A stretch of DNA of 64,000 nt, taken from the NCBI RefSeq assembly GCF_000003815.2, contig NC_049996.1, positions 15,385,161 through 15,449,160 on the forward strand, written 5' to 3'. The translations under genes and the position numbers were made by a program. Numbering within the stretch: position 1 is the first letter of the stretch; each line of letters opens with the position of its first letter. The stretch comes from Branchiostoma floridae. Its lineage: Eukaryota; Chordata; Leptocardii; Amphioxiformes; Branchiostomatidae. The notes below the pieces were generated by a model that made no database searches, was not told where the DNA came from, and was given only the letters and a program-made list of their open reading frames with translations. Shown piece by piece: positions 22,801 to 29,733 of the stretch.

Positions 22801-24308
22801 ATCAGTCATGATCTCTGCTGGGTAGGCCTTCTCTTTTAGATAACGGGCAATGGACCGATGCTTGCTGGTTAAGCTGTCTGGCTCATATTCTTCGCCACTA
22901 TCCTTGCGTATGCCTATGAAGAATCTTCCCAGCATCTCATCCAAGTCTTCCTCCGACATGTTCTCCGGCCTCCTCTCTTCTCCATTTGCCTCCAGGAACA
23001 ACACGAAGTGACTGATTTCGGCCTCTGTCTTCCTCTTCGTGTTGAGGTTCTTCTCATTGTCAATGTAACTCGAGCTTGAAACACTATCATACTCTTGGAA
23101 AAGAATACTTCTCTTCATCTTGGATGCTGCCATCGTAAAAATGTAACAATTTGGTTCGAGAAGCCAGTGTTCGATCGAATTTTCAACGGCGCGTTCTGTT
23201 TGATCGATGGGACCCTGTGTGATACAACTTTCGAACCCGGGCCGTACGGATAGTTATCATCCAGTCCGGACTACCCGTATCAAACGTTTTCGCGTCACAG
23301 GTATGATATAAATAGTATATAGTGAACGTCGGAGCTAACTATTTTCCGGATGGTACCCAGGCTACCTGGAACGTGTAGGACGTCCGTAAAGTTGGAACTT
23401 TTAACGCCTGATAGCCACATACCTGCAGATATAAATCGAAATTTACTCTTGATCTCTTGTAGGGCATTTCTGTTCACCCTGGTAAACCAACAAGGGGTGG
23501 AGCCGACACGTTTCCACATCCTTAACAAGAAGTTTGCCACATCACACCATCCAAAGTAAGTATTAGCAGAGTTGGACAAGTTTTCTAAAATTCACTTGTC
23601 CTATCGAGCAAGTACATAGAAAATTTACTTGTCCGAACTATCTTTTCACTTGTCCGGTAATTTAAATGACATTTGTCAAGTATTTTCAATTCCATCAATG
23701 GAATTTGTTTATTGTTGACTCAATTTTTCTGTGTTAAGCAATGCTTGATGCTATGACTGAAAGGTCACATGTATGTCAAAATCTCTCTCATGGAAAAATC
23801 TTACTTGTCCGATCGGACAAGTGGCCATGCACTCACCTGATCAGCATTTTCACTTGCCCTGGACAATCAAGCTAGTGGACTTGTCCAACCCTGATTAGCT
23901 GACAGCATTGTCCATGGAGTGTTGAGAAATATTTAAGCAATAACCTGATAGAAAGACGATTCCATAAGATTCTAAACTTTTATTTGTCTCCTTTTGGATG
24001 ATAAGAAAGGGCATCTGGAGTTACTGTATTGATATCTTTCTATATAATCATACAGTATTGTAAAGTATACATCATTGAGTATCATGTACTTTGACTTATG
24101 ACAGGTCTTCACTCTGTTCTGCAGTTTTGGACCCATCTTCGGAGCGGGCGCGGACCTCTATATCGCTAACAACTGCCACACAGGCACGGAGTGTTACTCC
24201 AACTTACCGCACTCGTACAGCGGCGACAATGCCTCCTGCAGTATACTCATGGGGGATTATTACTTCAACGTTCTAGACTACGAGGTCTTCACTCTGGGCG
24301 ACCATTAA
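1884..24308 (+). CDS. BTB-BACK-TLDc domain protein, 490 aa, 11 coding exons
   Basis: Coding exons read as 1884-2102, 3141-3233, 3754-3925, 4742-4878, 15724-15840, 17260-17369, 18184-18324, 19515-19632, 20765-20853, 23463-23555 and 24125-24308 (stop TAA). All junctions are GT/AG, all phases agree, and the total is 1473 nt. Residues about 20-135 are a BTB/POZ fold ([27 protein letters not shown]). Residues about 140-250 are a BACK-like helical region ([25 protein letters not shown]). Residues about 275-490 are a complete TLDc domain ([47 protein letters not shown]). BTB-BACK parts usually mediate dimerisation or Cullin-3 binding, and TLDc domains are linked to oxidative-stress protection and V-ATPase binding; neither role is shown here. 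The start ATG has a good Kozak context and follows an acceptor, so a non-coding 5' exon is likely. The intron after exon 4 (about 10.8 kb) hosts an antisense C1q gene, and the intron after exon 9 hosts a Crypton. I do not recognise a vertebrate one-to-one orthologue. Confidence 0.88.
2331..2717 (+). repeat. Two copies of exon 1 end plus splice donor
   Basis: The last 30 or so bases of BTB exon 1 and its donor (ACTTCTGGAGCAAGGTAGG) recur in the following intron at 2331-2370 and, more diverged, at 2683-2717. Both keep the AAG|GTAGG donor. The first copy lies immediately after what looks like the right end of a foldback element (ACTTGTCCAACCCTG at about 2315-2330). Confidence 0.75.
2745..3065 (+). 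mobile_element. Possible tRNA-headed SINE, diverged
   Basis: The stretch carries a B-box-like GGGTTTGAATCC and a later segment (CCCTTGAGAAAGGCACTTAA, then TCACTCCACTTCGTTGAAAA). That segment recurs with variation at about 5095-5160, 15150-15195 and 59775-59815. The shared body suggests one SINE family. Ends and target duplications were not resolved. Confidence 0.4.
3470..3782 (+). repeat. Five tandem units of exon 3 acceptor, about 67 bp
   Basis: Each unit has a 3' splice site and the first bases of exon 3 (TATATTTTGTACAG, then ATGACACTGAATGAYACC), followed by a common tail TAGTTAACTGTGATGTTGT. Four units lie upstream and the fifth merges into the genuine exon at 3754. In the upstream units the coding match stops after about six codons and a TAG or TTAG soon interrupts the frame. 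Use of an upstream acceptor would therefore be harmful unless it is skipped. Confidence 0.85.
4019..4388. mobile_element. Foldback MITE, about 370 bp
   Basis: Long terminal inverted repeats pair AGGCCACACCAATTTAATTT on the left with its complement ending in ATTGGTGTGGCCT on the right; both include a TTGGTTCACGGATT match. A perfect 5-bp AATGT flanks both ends (4014-4018 and 4389-4393). There is no coding capacity. It resembles the AAGGCCA-ended elements at 8909-9209 and 62551-63039. Confidence 0.7.
4990..5200 (+). mobile_element. tRNA-headed SINE-like repeat
   Basis: A tRNA-like segment (GTGGCAGTG, then AGAGGTCCTGGGTTCAAAG resembling a pol III B box) is followed by CCTTGGAAAGGCACTTAACA and ATTCAGGTGAAAATGAGTACC. 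The downstream body is shared with the repeats near 2970-3060, 15150 and 59780. It lies in the long intron after BTB exon 4. Confidence 0.5.
5201..6005. other. AT-rich intron sequence, nothing recognised
   Basis: This is part of the long intron after BTB exon 4, downstream of the antisense C1q gene. There is a short palindrome-like stretch (GCCCCGTTTAC to GTAAATTACGGGGC-type, about 5380-5445) but no convincing gene or complete element. Confidence 0.3.
6006..6780 (-). repeat. Five copies of C1q gene 3' end
   Basis: On the - strand, segments resembling the end of the C1q gene ([20 protein letters not shown] then a stop) recur just downstream of the genuine end, near 6021-6095, 6171-6245, 6325-6410, 6519-6595 and 6695-6755. 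Shared plus-strand marks are CTGCCTAACTATTGTAG and GTATCTTGACATGACA. Copies are partly degenerate, with (TA)n tracts between some (about 6620-6645). Several still read in frame for 15-20 codons. Confidence 0.8.
6844..11409 (-). CDS. Secreted collagen-C1q domain protein, 462 aa, 3 exons
   Basis: Exons on the - strand are 11409-10311, 8068-7932 and 6996-6844; phases agree and the total is 1389 nt. A signal peptide starts the protein ([16 protein letters not shown]), followed by an acidic/proline linker and a CKIRC cysteine pair that could oligomerise chains. Residues about 55-330 are Gly-X-Y collagen, interrupted at two or three places (one insert contains LCKECTSV). The C-terminal ~125 residues form a C1q domain: [11 protein letters not shown] and [12 protein letters not shown] in exon 1, [13 protein letters not shown] in exon 2, and [15 protein letters not shown] plus [10 protein letters not shown] in exon 3. 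Family members form trimers or higher oligomers that bind glycans, pathogens or receptors outside the cell; the ligand here is unknown. The whole gene sits antisense inside one intron of the BTB-BACK-TLDc gene. Tandem CAG at the exon 3 acceptor leaves a one-codon ambiguity. Confidence 0.9.
6990..7500 (-). repeat. Repeated splice acceptor of C1q exon 3
   Basis: The exon 3 acceptor (plus-strand CCTGCTGGGGAGGGGGGCAG, followed by AACACAAAAGTTTAGGATTC) recurs about 7123-7200, 7302-7370 and 7429-7500 inside the upstream intron. One copy (about 7275-7330) also keeps exon codons for the GMNMSGHA segment. On the - strand each copy has a polypyrimidine tract and CCCCAG, so each could act as a competing acceptor. 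Confidence 0.8.
8150..8330. mobile_element. Foldback element with CGCGAAC-type motif, decayed
   Basis: The segment GATGCAGAAATATTTGCAGT matches GTGCAGAAATATTCGCGGTG at 54461. Both continue with CACTGCGAACT and ACCGCGAACATTT, and end in repeats of the motif in the other orientation. Two related copies about 46 kb apart in the window support a mobile family. Many CpG sites of the 54-kb copy are TpG or CpA here, consistent with methylation decay. Confidence 0.6.
8909..9209. mobile_element. Foldback MITE with AAGGCCATATTG ends
   Basis: The left end AAGGCCATATTGATTTGATT, then ATATGGATGACATCC, is mirrored on the right by TGTCATCCATATGATCAAAT and CAGCCT. It is about 300 bp with no coding potential. 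A second copy with the same ends spans 62551-63039, across an assembly gap. Confidence 0.65.
9238..9760. repeat. Direct repeat pair flanking about 450 bp
   Basis: AGGTTTTAACAGCCC, then GCAAGTCGGGAGGGGGGCA, occurs at 9238-9275 and 9723-9760 in the same orientation. The interval is AT-rich and non-coding. It may be the long-repeat ends of an unrecognised element or a plain segmental duplication. It lies in intron 1 of the C1q gene. Confidence 0.45.
11414..11560. repeat. Duplicated C1q 5' flank, 90-bp spacing
   Basis: ACTGAGAATGTCACCCTTGC, then AGCTTG, occurs just upstream of the C1q start codon (about 11416) and again about 90 bp further out (about 11506), with similar CTGTGAAGCTTT / CTGTGAGGCTTT tails. 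The 5' untranslated region or core promoter of the C1q gene has been tandemly copied. No clear TATA box is seen. Confidence 0.6.
11781..11953. mobile_element. Foldback MITE, TAATCTCCAAGCAGAT ends
   Basis: Terminal repeats TAATCTCCAAGCAGATC and its complement near 11930-11953 flank internal inverted segments (AGATAGTATCAAA / TTTGATACTATCTTA). About 173 bp and non-coding. The same end sequence occurs at 40445-40589 and, as a single end, at about 44323. Confidence 0.65.
11954..15080. other. Long intron interior, no gene seen
   Basis: This is AT-rich intron of the BTB gene upstream of the C1q gene. A dispersed repeat piece (AGTTACTCAAGCAACTGGAT, then ATGATTTTGG) occurs near 13440-13475. It also appears near 3265, 7695 and 24346. 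No exon of the BTB protein is missing by phase, so I expect none here. Confidence 0.4.
15085..15300 (+). mobile_element. SINE-like repeat copy
   Basis: The segment holds CCCTTGGGAAAGGCTCCCAC, GTATCTGATTTGGGGTGGG and TACCCTAGACACACTG. The same order recurs near 59775-59900 (ACCTGATTTCGGTTGGGGAG, GCCCTAGACATAG). It is therefore an interspersed repeat family; the tRNA-like head is weak here. Confidence 0.45.
15832..16845 (+). repeat. 31-unit splice-junction minisatellite and duplicated exon piece
   Basis: The end of BTB exon 5 and its donor (GTGTGCCAG|GTAGGTTCAC, then TTTCTACAG) is repeated head to tail. There are two 28-bp units (15832-15887) and then 29 units of exactly 30 bp (15888-16757), consensus GTGTGTGGCAG then GTAGGGYCACTTTCTACAG. 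Every unit has a donor-like CAG|GTAGG and an acceptor-like TTTCTACAG. The array ends in a second, 72-nt copy of exon 5 (about 16774-16845) with donor GTATGG. The exon 5 frame stays open through the whole array into the second copy, because units are 10 codons without stops. Units fall into GGTTC, GGGTC and GGGCC subtypes in a partly regular order, indicating growth by multi-unit duplication. Confidence 0.95.
16860..17259 (+). other. Intron remainder before exon 6
   Basis: Non-coding. It includes one more diverged array-like piece (TTCACTTTCTACAGGTTTC at about 16850-16868 and CAGTCACTTTCCACAGGCTT at about 17007) and the acceptor TTTCTTTCAG at 17250-17259. Confidence 0.5.
17807..18133. mobile_element. 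Foldback element E1, GGTGCACC motif, 327 bp
   Basis: Ends are CAGGGCTCGAAAT and ATTTCAAGCCCTG. Inside are eight copies of GTGCAC, mostly as GGGTGCACC, clustered in both end regions with an AT-rich centre. CAGGG/CCCTG termini suggest a non-autonomous hAT-type element. A near-match flank (ACTCTCCA / GCTCTCCA) could be a target duplication that overlaps the first bases of the end. It lies in the intron before exon 7. Confidence 0.7.
18265..19069 (+). repeat. Five extra copies of exon 7 end with donor
   Basis: The 3' half of TLDc exon 7 (GACAGACATCCTGAGCAGGG ... CTCAACCAATG|GTAAGG, ending at 18324) recurs downstream, with exon-like ends at about 18459, 18592, 18754, 18916 and 19063. All five keep an intact GTAAGG donor. 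Spacers of 80-110 bp are also shared (CCATGTTGGTGTCCCYATTA), so the unit is about 135-165 bp. Each copy is preceded by ATTAGCATT or similar, a possible weak acceptor. Confidence 0.9.
19633..20764. other. Intron between exons 8 and 9
   Basis: There is no coding signal. It holds a (GTTT)n tract at about 20331-20355, followed by TTATTCGCACACAAGTATTA and a short hairpin (GGAGGAGGGA ... CTCCCTCCTCC). The hairpin looks like the tail of a retroelement, but its ends are not defined. Confidence 0.35.
21203..23362. mobile_element. TIR-flanked element carrying a Crypton-type recombinase
   Basis: GCCTGGGTACCATC, then MGGA, occurs at 21203 and in inverted form ending at 23362. A TA dinucleotide sits outside each end. 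Inside lies the tyrosine recombinase gene (21894-23133, - strand). A second, direct repeat pair (TATATAGTG, AATGTCAGAGCTA near 21511-21541; TATATAGTG, AACGTCGGAGCTA near 23312-23337) lies just inside. Cryptons are usually described without inverted repeats. Either this is an unusual element, or a Crypton inserted into an older TIR element. It lies in the intron between BTB exons 9 and 10. Confidence 0.6.
21894..23133 (-). pseudogene. Crypton / DUF3504-type tyrosine recombinase, frameshifted
   Basis: The first frame runs from ATG at 23133 to about 22300. The reading then moves by one base to a frame that ends at 21894. Together they resemble the DUF3504 domain shared by Crypton transposons and by the host proteins QRICH1, ZMYM and KCTD1-long. 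Visible marks are [17 protein letters not shown] before the shift and [50 protein letters not shown] after it. The catalytic set of tyrosine recombinases (R in [17 protein letters not shown], final Y) appears intact. The C-terminal tail is serine-rich. The single frameshift suggests a recently dead copy, a sequencing error, or less likely programmed frameshifting. The function would be DNA integration by recombination. Confidence 0.8.
23567..23893. mobile_element. Foldback element E2, ACTTGTCC motif, 327 bp
   Basis: Ends are CAGAGTTGGACAAGT and ACTTGTCCAACCCTG. At least seven ACTTGTCC/GGACAAGT motifs cluster near both ends (for example CACTTGTCCGG and GATCGGACAAGTGG). The length equals element E1. 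Flanks ATTAGCAG / ATTAGCTG match at 7 of 8 positions if the duplication overlaps the end. It begins only 11 bp after BTB exon 10. Confidence 0.7.
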
Positions 24309-24345
24309 ATATTCGGGTTCTTTTCCGCATTCGCCAAATAGACTA

Positions 24346-24585
24346 TTACTCAAGCAACTGGACATGATTTTGAAAATGGTCAGACGTTTCAGGTAATAGC
24401 CACTACCTCTTGGCAATGACACTTGTTGAAGAAGAGATTTTATACCCTTACTATGAATGGTTAGGGTATAGTTAGGGTAGAAAATCTGCTTTTCAACAAG
24501 ATCATCTCAGTGTCACTGACAAAAGGTATTGGATGCTACCTGAAACGCCCGACCGTTTCTAAAATCATATCCAGTTGCTTGCTAT
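24346..24585. mobile_element. Foldback MITE after BTB stop codon
   Basis: TACTCAAGCAACTGGACATG, then ATTTTGAAAATGGTC, on the left pairs with GACCGTTTCTAAAATCATAT and CCAGTTGCTTG on the right. Inner arms TTTCAGGTA / TACCTGAAA also pair. It is about 240 bp and starts 38 bp after the stop codon, so it may be in the 3' untranslated region. Single-arm relatives occur near 3265, 7695 and 13440. Confidence 0.65.
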
Positions 24586-25492
24586 TTGGCATATCTTATT
24601 ACCTGGATGTCAAACCTTCATCGACGTAGCCTTTCCACATTGTTTAGGTATGCAGCTAAAAGAAATCCCTATGAATTATGGAAAAGTTTTTTTATAGTTG
24701 TAACATTTGAGCGTTGTTCTAACAGAAAAGAAACACTCACCCTGAATTTTCAGTTGATCTCGCCGACCCGCCGTCATAATATAATATATTGCCAGATGTT
24801 TGTCCCCATTCCCCTGGTTATATTCAACCAGAAGAAGAAAAAGAGTTCAATGGACACAGACGTTTGTCAAGAACAACACACATCAAAGCCTACGAAGAAT
24901 ACTTGAAGTTCTTTATTACATTGGTGATGCTGCCGGTAATCAAATCATATTACTGAACCCAAGTTAAAAAGCCTCAGCTAAGACGTACGAACTGTGATTT
25001 GCCAAACCATTATACGTGTCTAAAACTTGTAGGTTAGTCTCCAATTAAGATTACATTTGATAATGAATTCTAAATATTATTAGAATAACTATCTGGTATT
25101 GCAAAGTAGTCTTTGAATTCCTTAGAAAGATTATTAAGAAAGACACATGTTCATGACTTAAGGATAACGAACTCCCAAGGGCAGGAACTCTCCGAGGATA
25201 AACTGAAGTGGACTGATGCGTCATCATGATCGCTTACATCTCGTTGATGCATCAGAACTAAGTCTACCTGCATGCAATTCAGACGTAATTAAACTCTCTA
25301 ACAGCTACTACATTTACAATGTTGTACAATTGTTTAAAAAATGTTTGCTGGCATAACACACCTTGAGGAGAAGATTCCACCTTACTATACATGTGTATGA
25401 CGAGTATCAGTTAAGCGCACAATAGTGTGTGATGATACATGCTGACATCTTAGAATCAACTCACAATATGAAAAGGCCCTTTCTATGACACG
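24586..25492. other. Intergenic between BTB gene and kinase cluster
   Basis: I see no gene. The BTB gene (+) and the first kinase (-) converge here, so it should contain both 3' ends. TTTATT at about 24910 gives AATAAA on the - strand, but it is 730 bp from the kinase stop, so its use is uncertain. Confidence 0.35.
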
Positions 25493-25705
25493 GACAGCAA
25501 TATTAGAACAACACGGTTGAACACGTTTTCATATTCCATTATCGCCGTATTTGCATGAGTTTCTAATACAATGAGAAAATGCATTTTCTCGGCATGACTT
25601 GTACTGTGGATTAGACAGCAATATCCCAACAACACGATTGAACATTCAAACTGTGGTTTCCTTTTCCGTAATCATCGTGTGACACATTTGCATGAGTTTC
25701 GTCTC
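25493..25705 (-). repeat. Duplicated tail of kinase copy 1
   Basis: The last codons and the 3' flank of kinase copy 1 (25605-25705) are duplicated, with decay, at about 25493-25575. Shared pieces are ACAGCAATAT, AACAACACG, TTGAACA and ATTTGCATGAGTTTC. The outer copy has lost the reading frame and stop context. Confidence 0.65.
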
Positions 25706-28525
25706 TAGAACATTCGGAACCGGCCTTTCTGGTGGACTTTCCCGCCAACACGACATCATGACGTCATACATCTCTCCGGAACAATCCGGAGGCCTCCTCA
25801 GCCGGACTCCCCTCCGGAGTGTCCTGGCGAGCTGGTGGCAGGTTGGTTGGTTGTTGCCACCGTAACGCGGTTCTCGTCCCAGCGTGGCGATCTCCCACAG
25901 CAGCACGCCGAAGGACCAGACGTCACTCTGACAGGTGTACTCGCCTGTCTCTAAAGACTCCACAGACATCCAGTTCAACGGCAATACTTCATGTCCTACG
26001 TTGTTTGTATCTCGATCAGCCGGTTCTTTGCCACGTTTATCATTGGACACGTGTTGGACAGTGGTATAGACGTCACGGGCCTGTCCGAAGTCGGCCAGCT
26101 TGGCCACGTTGTCGGCAGTGATGAGGACGTTCCGAGCGGCCACGTCACCGTGAGTGAGAGCCAGACGCTGGAGCTCCTGAAGAGCGCGGGCAATGTGTAC
26201 GGCGTAGCGGAGATTACTATTATATGGGAGAGGCTGTGCGTGTGGTCGGTTTTGCCGTCGTTTCTGTTGCAGCAAACGTAAAAGGCAGCCTTTGGAAGCG
26301 TATTCCATGACGATATACGTTTTAGTCGACTCATTGACCAATGCCAACAGCTGGATGATGTTGGAGCGAAGGTTGTCGTGATGCCGATCCTCGTGCACGG
26401 CTACCAAGATGGCTGCCTCCCTGAAGAAGCTGCGGTAACACGGACCGTCTCGTGTGCGAACCTCCTTGGCAGCAACGGTGACGTCCCCGGCAGATGTCTT
26501 GAGCCTGGCCCGAATGACGTGACCGAACCTGCCCATACCTACCAGCTGACCGAGTGTCAGATGTCGGCTGGTCGTGCCCCAGCGCCTGAGCCAGCCCGGT
26601 CGGACGGCCTGCGCCAGATCTGACTCCACCTGCTCCAGCTGCAGAAGGGCTTCGGTCTCTCTGTCTCTGTCTGGCTGTCCACAACACAACTGTCTCCTTT
26701 TGTACAGCATTATTATTGTCGCTACGCATGCAGCCAGTACGATTATGGATCCAACTGGCACAAGGCTCTCCAGTAGTGGCACTGTTTGTTCTGCTCGCTT
26801 TTCGTCACAGTTCTTCCCTGTCCAGGGCGCAACGCACGTGCAGCTGCCGTCCACGTTGTCGCAGGTGGCGTTGTTCTTACAGGTGCAGGTCAGTTGGCAT
26901 CCCAGACCGTGCCTGTATCTCGGACAGGGTACGTCACACCACAGTCCGTACCAGCCGGCCGTGCAGGTACACTTGCCGTCGCTGGGGCTACAGCTCGCAC
27001 CGTTTCGGCAGCGGCACTTCTTCAGACACCGCTCGCCGAAGGTTCCGTTCCGGCAGGTTGCCTGACACCTGGTTCCCGTCCACCCCGGGGGACAGACGCA
27101 GCCATCCCGCCAGTCACAGGCCGCGCCTTGGAGGCAGTCACAAGCTTCGTCACAGAACTCGCCTTTTCGATTAGGCGGGCACTTGGCAATGTCAACTACA
27201 ATGGTTGCATTGAAGACATTTCCATTGGCGTCTGAAGCCTGGCACTGGTAGAGACCATTGTCTTTCAACCGTATGTTGAAAAGAGTTTGTTCTAATCGAG
27301 TAGCATTGCTCCTAGCAATCTCTGATCCGTTTGCAAGTCGCAATACTAACATTGTGGCACTGACGTGATGGACTTGACAGTGAACAGTGACGTTAGCGGA
27401 AATGTAGATATCAGAAGGGTCGCTAGGTATCGTCGTTACAGAAACACCAGGCTTTGGAATGTCACAGGCGACACCTTGCCACCCGGCTGTACATTTGCAG
27501 GCACCATTGAAGCCATGGCAACGGGCACCATTTTTACAGATGCAGATCTGATCACAAATAACGCCATATTTATCGGGATCGCAGCCGACCGGCGTCAAAT
27601 CAAAAGTTAGGGTTTCAACATGCACAATGACGATTCTTCCAAATTGTTTTTGTGAAATTTCGACAGGATCCAGCAGTGTCGGAAATTGGCAAACATAATG
27701 AGTTTTGCTTTTCTTTGGAAATGCGAAGGAAAATAACCATATTAAAATCGGATTCTGAAGTTTTTCTTTCAATTGAGGGATCTGCTGTTCTAAGTAACGC
27801 AGGTCTTCCCTTTGACTTTTGTGATTGTGGATAAGCTCTATTGACAGTTTTGGCAGTATGTCATCAGATTTAGCACTACATGATAGGTACGAATTCTCTA
27901 TCCTCTTCCACTGTCCTGACTCAAAGGCAAAGTCATCCAGTCTATGGACTGCGATTGCTATACGAGCCTGACACCTACTGTCTGTTGTAATTAAAATAGT
28001 AGGATCGTCCGTGTTCCATTGCTCAAGAGGTTTGCTAATTGTCTGCTCAAAAGAAACAACATCTCCGTCAGCTGTCTCAGCTTCTGCACTCAGCGAAATA
28101 CTGAATAGAAATTCCTTAGACCGGTTCCCGTTAAGGTTGACCGGTGTTGCACACGTCTCGTTGTACACAGGAGGATAGCCCAAAACGTTTCTCACATTTA
28201 CTTTGATACTGACGACATGGTGACCAGGGTCTTGGAGCCCTCCGACACGAACCTTTAAAAGATACTCTGACTGTACTGACCAGTCCATCGGCCTGGCCAC
28301 CACAACTGTACAGTTCGTACTCACAGAGAAGCGACCATAGCGATCCCCCTCCAACATCACACACGGAAGTTCCGCTTTCTTCTGTCCAAGCAAATTCGGC
28401 AAACTGACAACTCCTGTTCCAATCTCGGCATTTTCAAACACAGAAACAGTGAAGTTGGTGCCTTCATCGGCCCGGCAAAGAAGAAAATATAGATCCAGCA
28501 GAAGTATGACACCTTTGATTGCCAT
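25646..28525 (-). CDS. Receptor tyrosine kinase copy 1, single exon, 959 aa
   Basis: The start is placed at the Met at 28525 because the signal peptide MAIKGVILLLDLYFLLC begins there; an in-frame Met at 28603 would add 26 residues of non-signal sequence. In order: a cadherin-like repeat (about 25-120: VSVFENAEIGTGVV, YLLKVRV, VNVRNVLGYPPVYN), a ~200-residue region I cannot assign, one EGF module (CKCTAGWQGVACD), an Ig-like domain (VTVHCQVHH, GLYQCQAS), three EGF/laminin-type modules (CVCPPGWTGTRC, CTCTAGWYGLWC, CTCVAPWTGKNC), one TM (IIVLAACVATIIMLY) and a tyrosine kinase. Kinase motifs: GMGRFGHV, VAAKEV, HGDVAARNVL, DFG, LNWMSVESLETGEY and SDVWSFGVLLWEIATLG. The Arg of HRD is Gly, while Lys, Asp and DFG are present, so activity is likely but non-RD. 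EGF modules recall Tie or MEGF proteins. The intron of copies 2 and 3 is absent exactly (LEQ joined to VESDL). Confidence 0.9.
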   Translation of the reverse strand: MAIKGVILLLDLYFLLCRADEGTNFTVSVFENAEIGTGVVSLPNLLGQKKAELPCVMLEGDRYGRFSVSTNCTVVVARPMDWSVQSEYLLKVRVGGLQDPGHHVVSIKVNVRNVLGYPPVYNETCATPVNLNGNRSKEFLFSISLSAEAETADGDVVSFEQTISKPLEQWNTDDPTILITTDSRCQARIAIAVHRLDDFAFESGQWKRIENSYLSCSAKSDDILPKLSIELIHNHKSQREDLRYLEQQIPQLKEKLQNPILIWLFSFAFPKKSKTHYVCQFPTLLDPVEISQKQFGRIVIVHVETLTFDLTPVGCDPDKYGVICDQICICKNGARCHGFNGACKCTAGWQGVACDIPKPGVSVTTIPSDPSDIYISANVTVHCQVHHVSATMLVLRLANGSEIARSNATRLEQTLFNIRLKDNGLYQCQASDANGNVFNATIVVDIAKCPPNRKGEFCDEACDCLQGAACDWRDGCVCPPGWTGTRCQATCRNGTFGERCLKKCRCRNGASCSPSDGKCTCTAGWYGLWCDVPCPRYRHGLGCQLTCTCKNNATCDNVDGSCTCVAPWTGKNCDEKRAEQTVPLLESLVPVGSIIVLAACVATIIMLYKRRQLCCGQPDRDRETEALLQLEQVESDLAQAVRPGWLRRWGTTSRHLTLGQLVGMGRFGHVIRARLKTSAGDVTVAAKEVRTRDGPCYRSFFREAAILVAVHEDRHHDNLRSNIIQLLALVNESTKTYIVMEYASKGCLLRLLQQKRRQNRPHAQPLPYNSNLRYAVHIARALQELQRLALTHGDVAARNVLITADNVAKLADFGQARDVYTTVQHVSNDKRGKEPADRDTNNVGHEVLPLNWMSVESLETGEYTCQSDVWSFGVLLWEIATLGREPRYGGNNQPTCHQLARTLRRGVRLRRPPDCSGEMYDVMMSCWRESPPERPVPNVLETKLMQMCHTMITEKETTV

Positions 28526-28603
28526 ATTGCGGTCACGATTGTGCTCTATATCTAGACTTCCGCATCTACAAACAGCGCTTCCTGATTTTGTTGAAGATAT
28601 CAT

Positions 28604-29733
28604 GTGTCAGTCATGGTTGATGAAGCAAAGGCACTGTATGCAACAATTCTGACCTTATATCACCCGGGAACATGGTTCGTTGCATTAAAACATGAGAGAG
28701 TACTTTTTTAAAGGAAAGCTTGCTCATTTCCTATAATTAGCCTACCGCTGCATTATAACGTCTAAACGTATTGACTAATTTTTAAAGGCCGTTTTTTTTG
28801 GAGGACGTCGATTGGCTTGGTTGAAAATAGAAATTAATAGAATACTTGAAATCCTTGGACTTGAATAATCTTGAATGTCATTTTACTTATTTTTAGCACA
28901 CGGAAGTTCCGCTTTTGTCATATTCTGTTGACAGATCCTCAACGGACATAGCTTGTTCGTGTCACGTGGCTTTTCAGTCCTAATGATGTGGCAACAATGA
29001 TACCATTTGGGGTACTTGGGAAGTCCTTATATGGTAAACTTCACCGTTACACTAGTGACAGCGGTGCTGGTGGAATTCTGGAAGGGCGTTTTGAGCCAGT
29101 ATGTAAGATAACGGCAAGATAACATGTGGAACCTCTGTCTTATGTTACTACGAACTATATTGCATCATCGAACTCCTCCCACTTTCACCTTTACATGTGT
29201 TCCTTATAAGGTGAAGTAAGGGGTAATAATGCCTGCCTGACACAGGTGTGATAATGTAAGAAACCTCATGATCACAGTCAACCCAACTTAAAGAAATCAC
29301 TGTGGACTGTTCCTCTTCAAAACGAAAGATTCATATATACCATAGAAGTCATGAGTACATCTGTTTGATCAGGCAATATCGCATAAAATTCTTGTTTTAT
29401 TCAGTCCATACCTGTAGGTTTTTTACAATTTAAATAACCACTTTGATCATCATTATGATTATGTAAGTGTTTTTATGCATGTGACGCTGTATGTTTCAGT
29501 CAGCTGTGCACATGGCCAAATATTTTAATGAAATGTATTTTAAATCCCTAACAGGTACGAAAACAAGTTATCGACGATAGTATTCACTGTATAACACCCT
29601 ACTAAATCCTATAGACAGTTCTGTTATGATGGTACCCACCGAATTTTAGCACGTTTGTTCAACTTACGAAAAGTCGCTAGCCTATTTGACTAATATGTGA
29701 TGGACAGTAGCCCTCAACAACACACTTGAACAT
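28604..29733. other. Intergenic spacer between kinase copies 1 and 2
   Basis: Non-coding. It is collinear with 33068-34290, with shared blocks such as GTCACGTGGCTTTTCAGTCC, TGGTAAACTTCACCGTTACA and GTGCTGGTGGAATTCTGGAA. The tandem duplication unit therefore includes about 1.1 kb of promoter-side sequence. The block ACACGGAAGTTCCGCTTT, also found within the kinase coding region, recurs here near 28900. Conserved spacer blocks are candidate promoter elements of copies 1 and 2. Confidence 0.6.

Noticed and set aside
21903-22825. Plus-strand frames over the Crypton region
   Set aside because: Antisense of the recombinase. Recombinase motifs are on the - strand only.
26331-27235. Antisense and out-of-frame open frames over the kinase genes
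   Set aside because: They are shadows of the kinase and EGF coding sequence, and the same shadows appear in copies 2 and 3.
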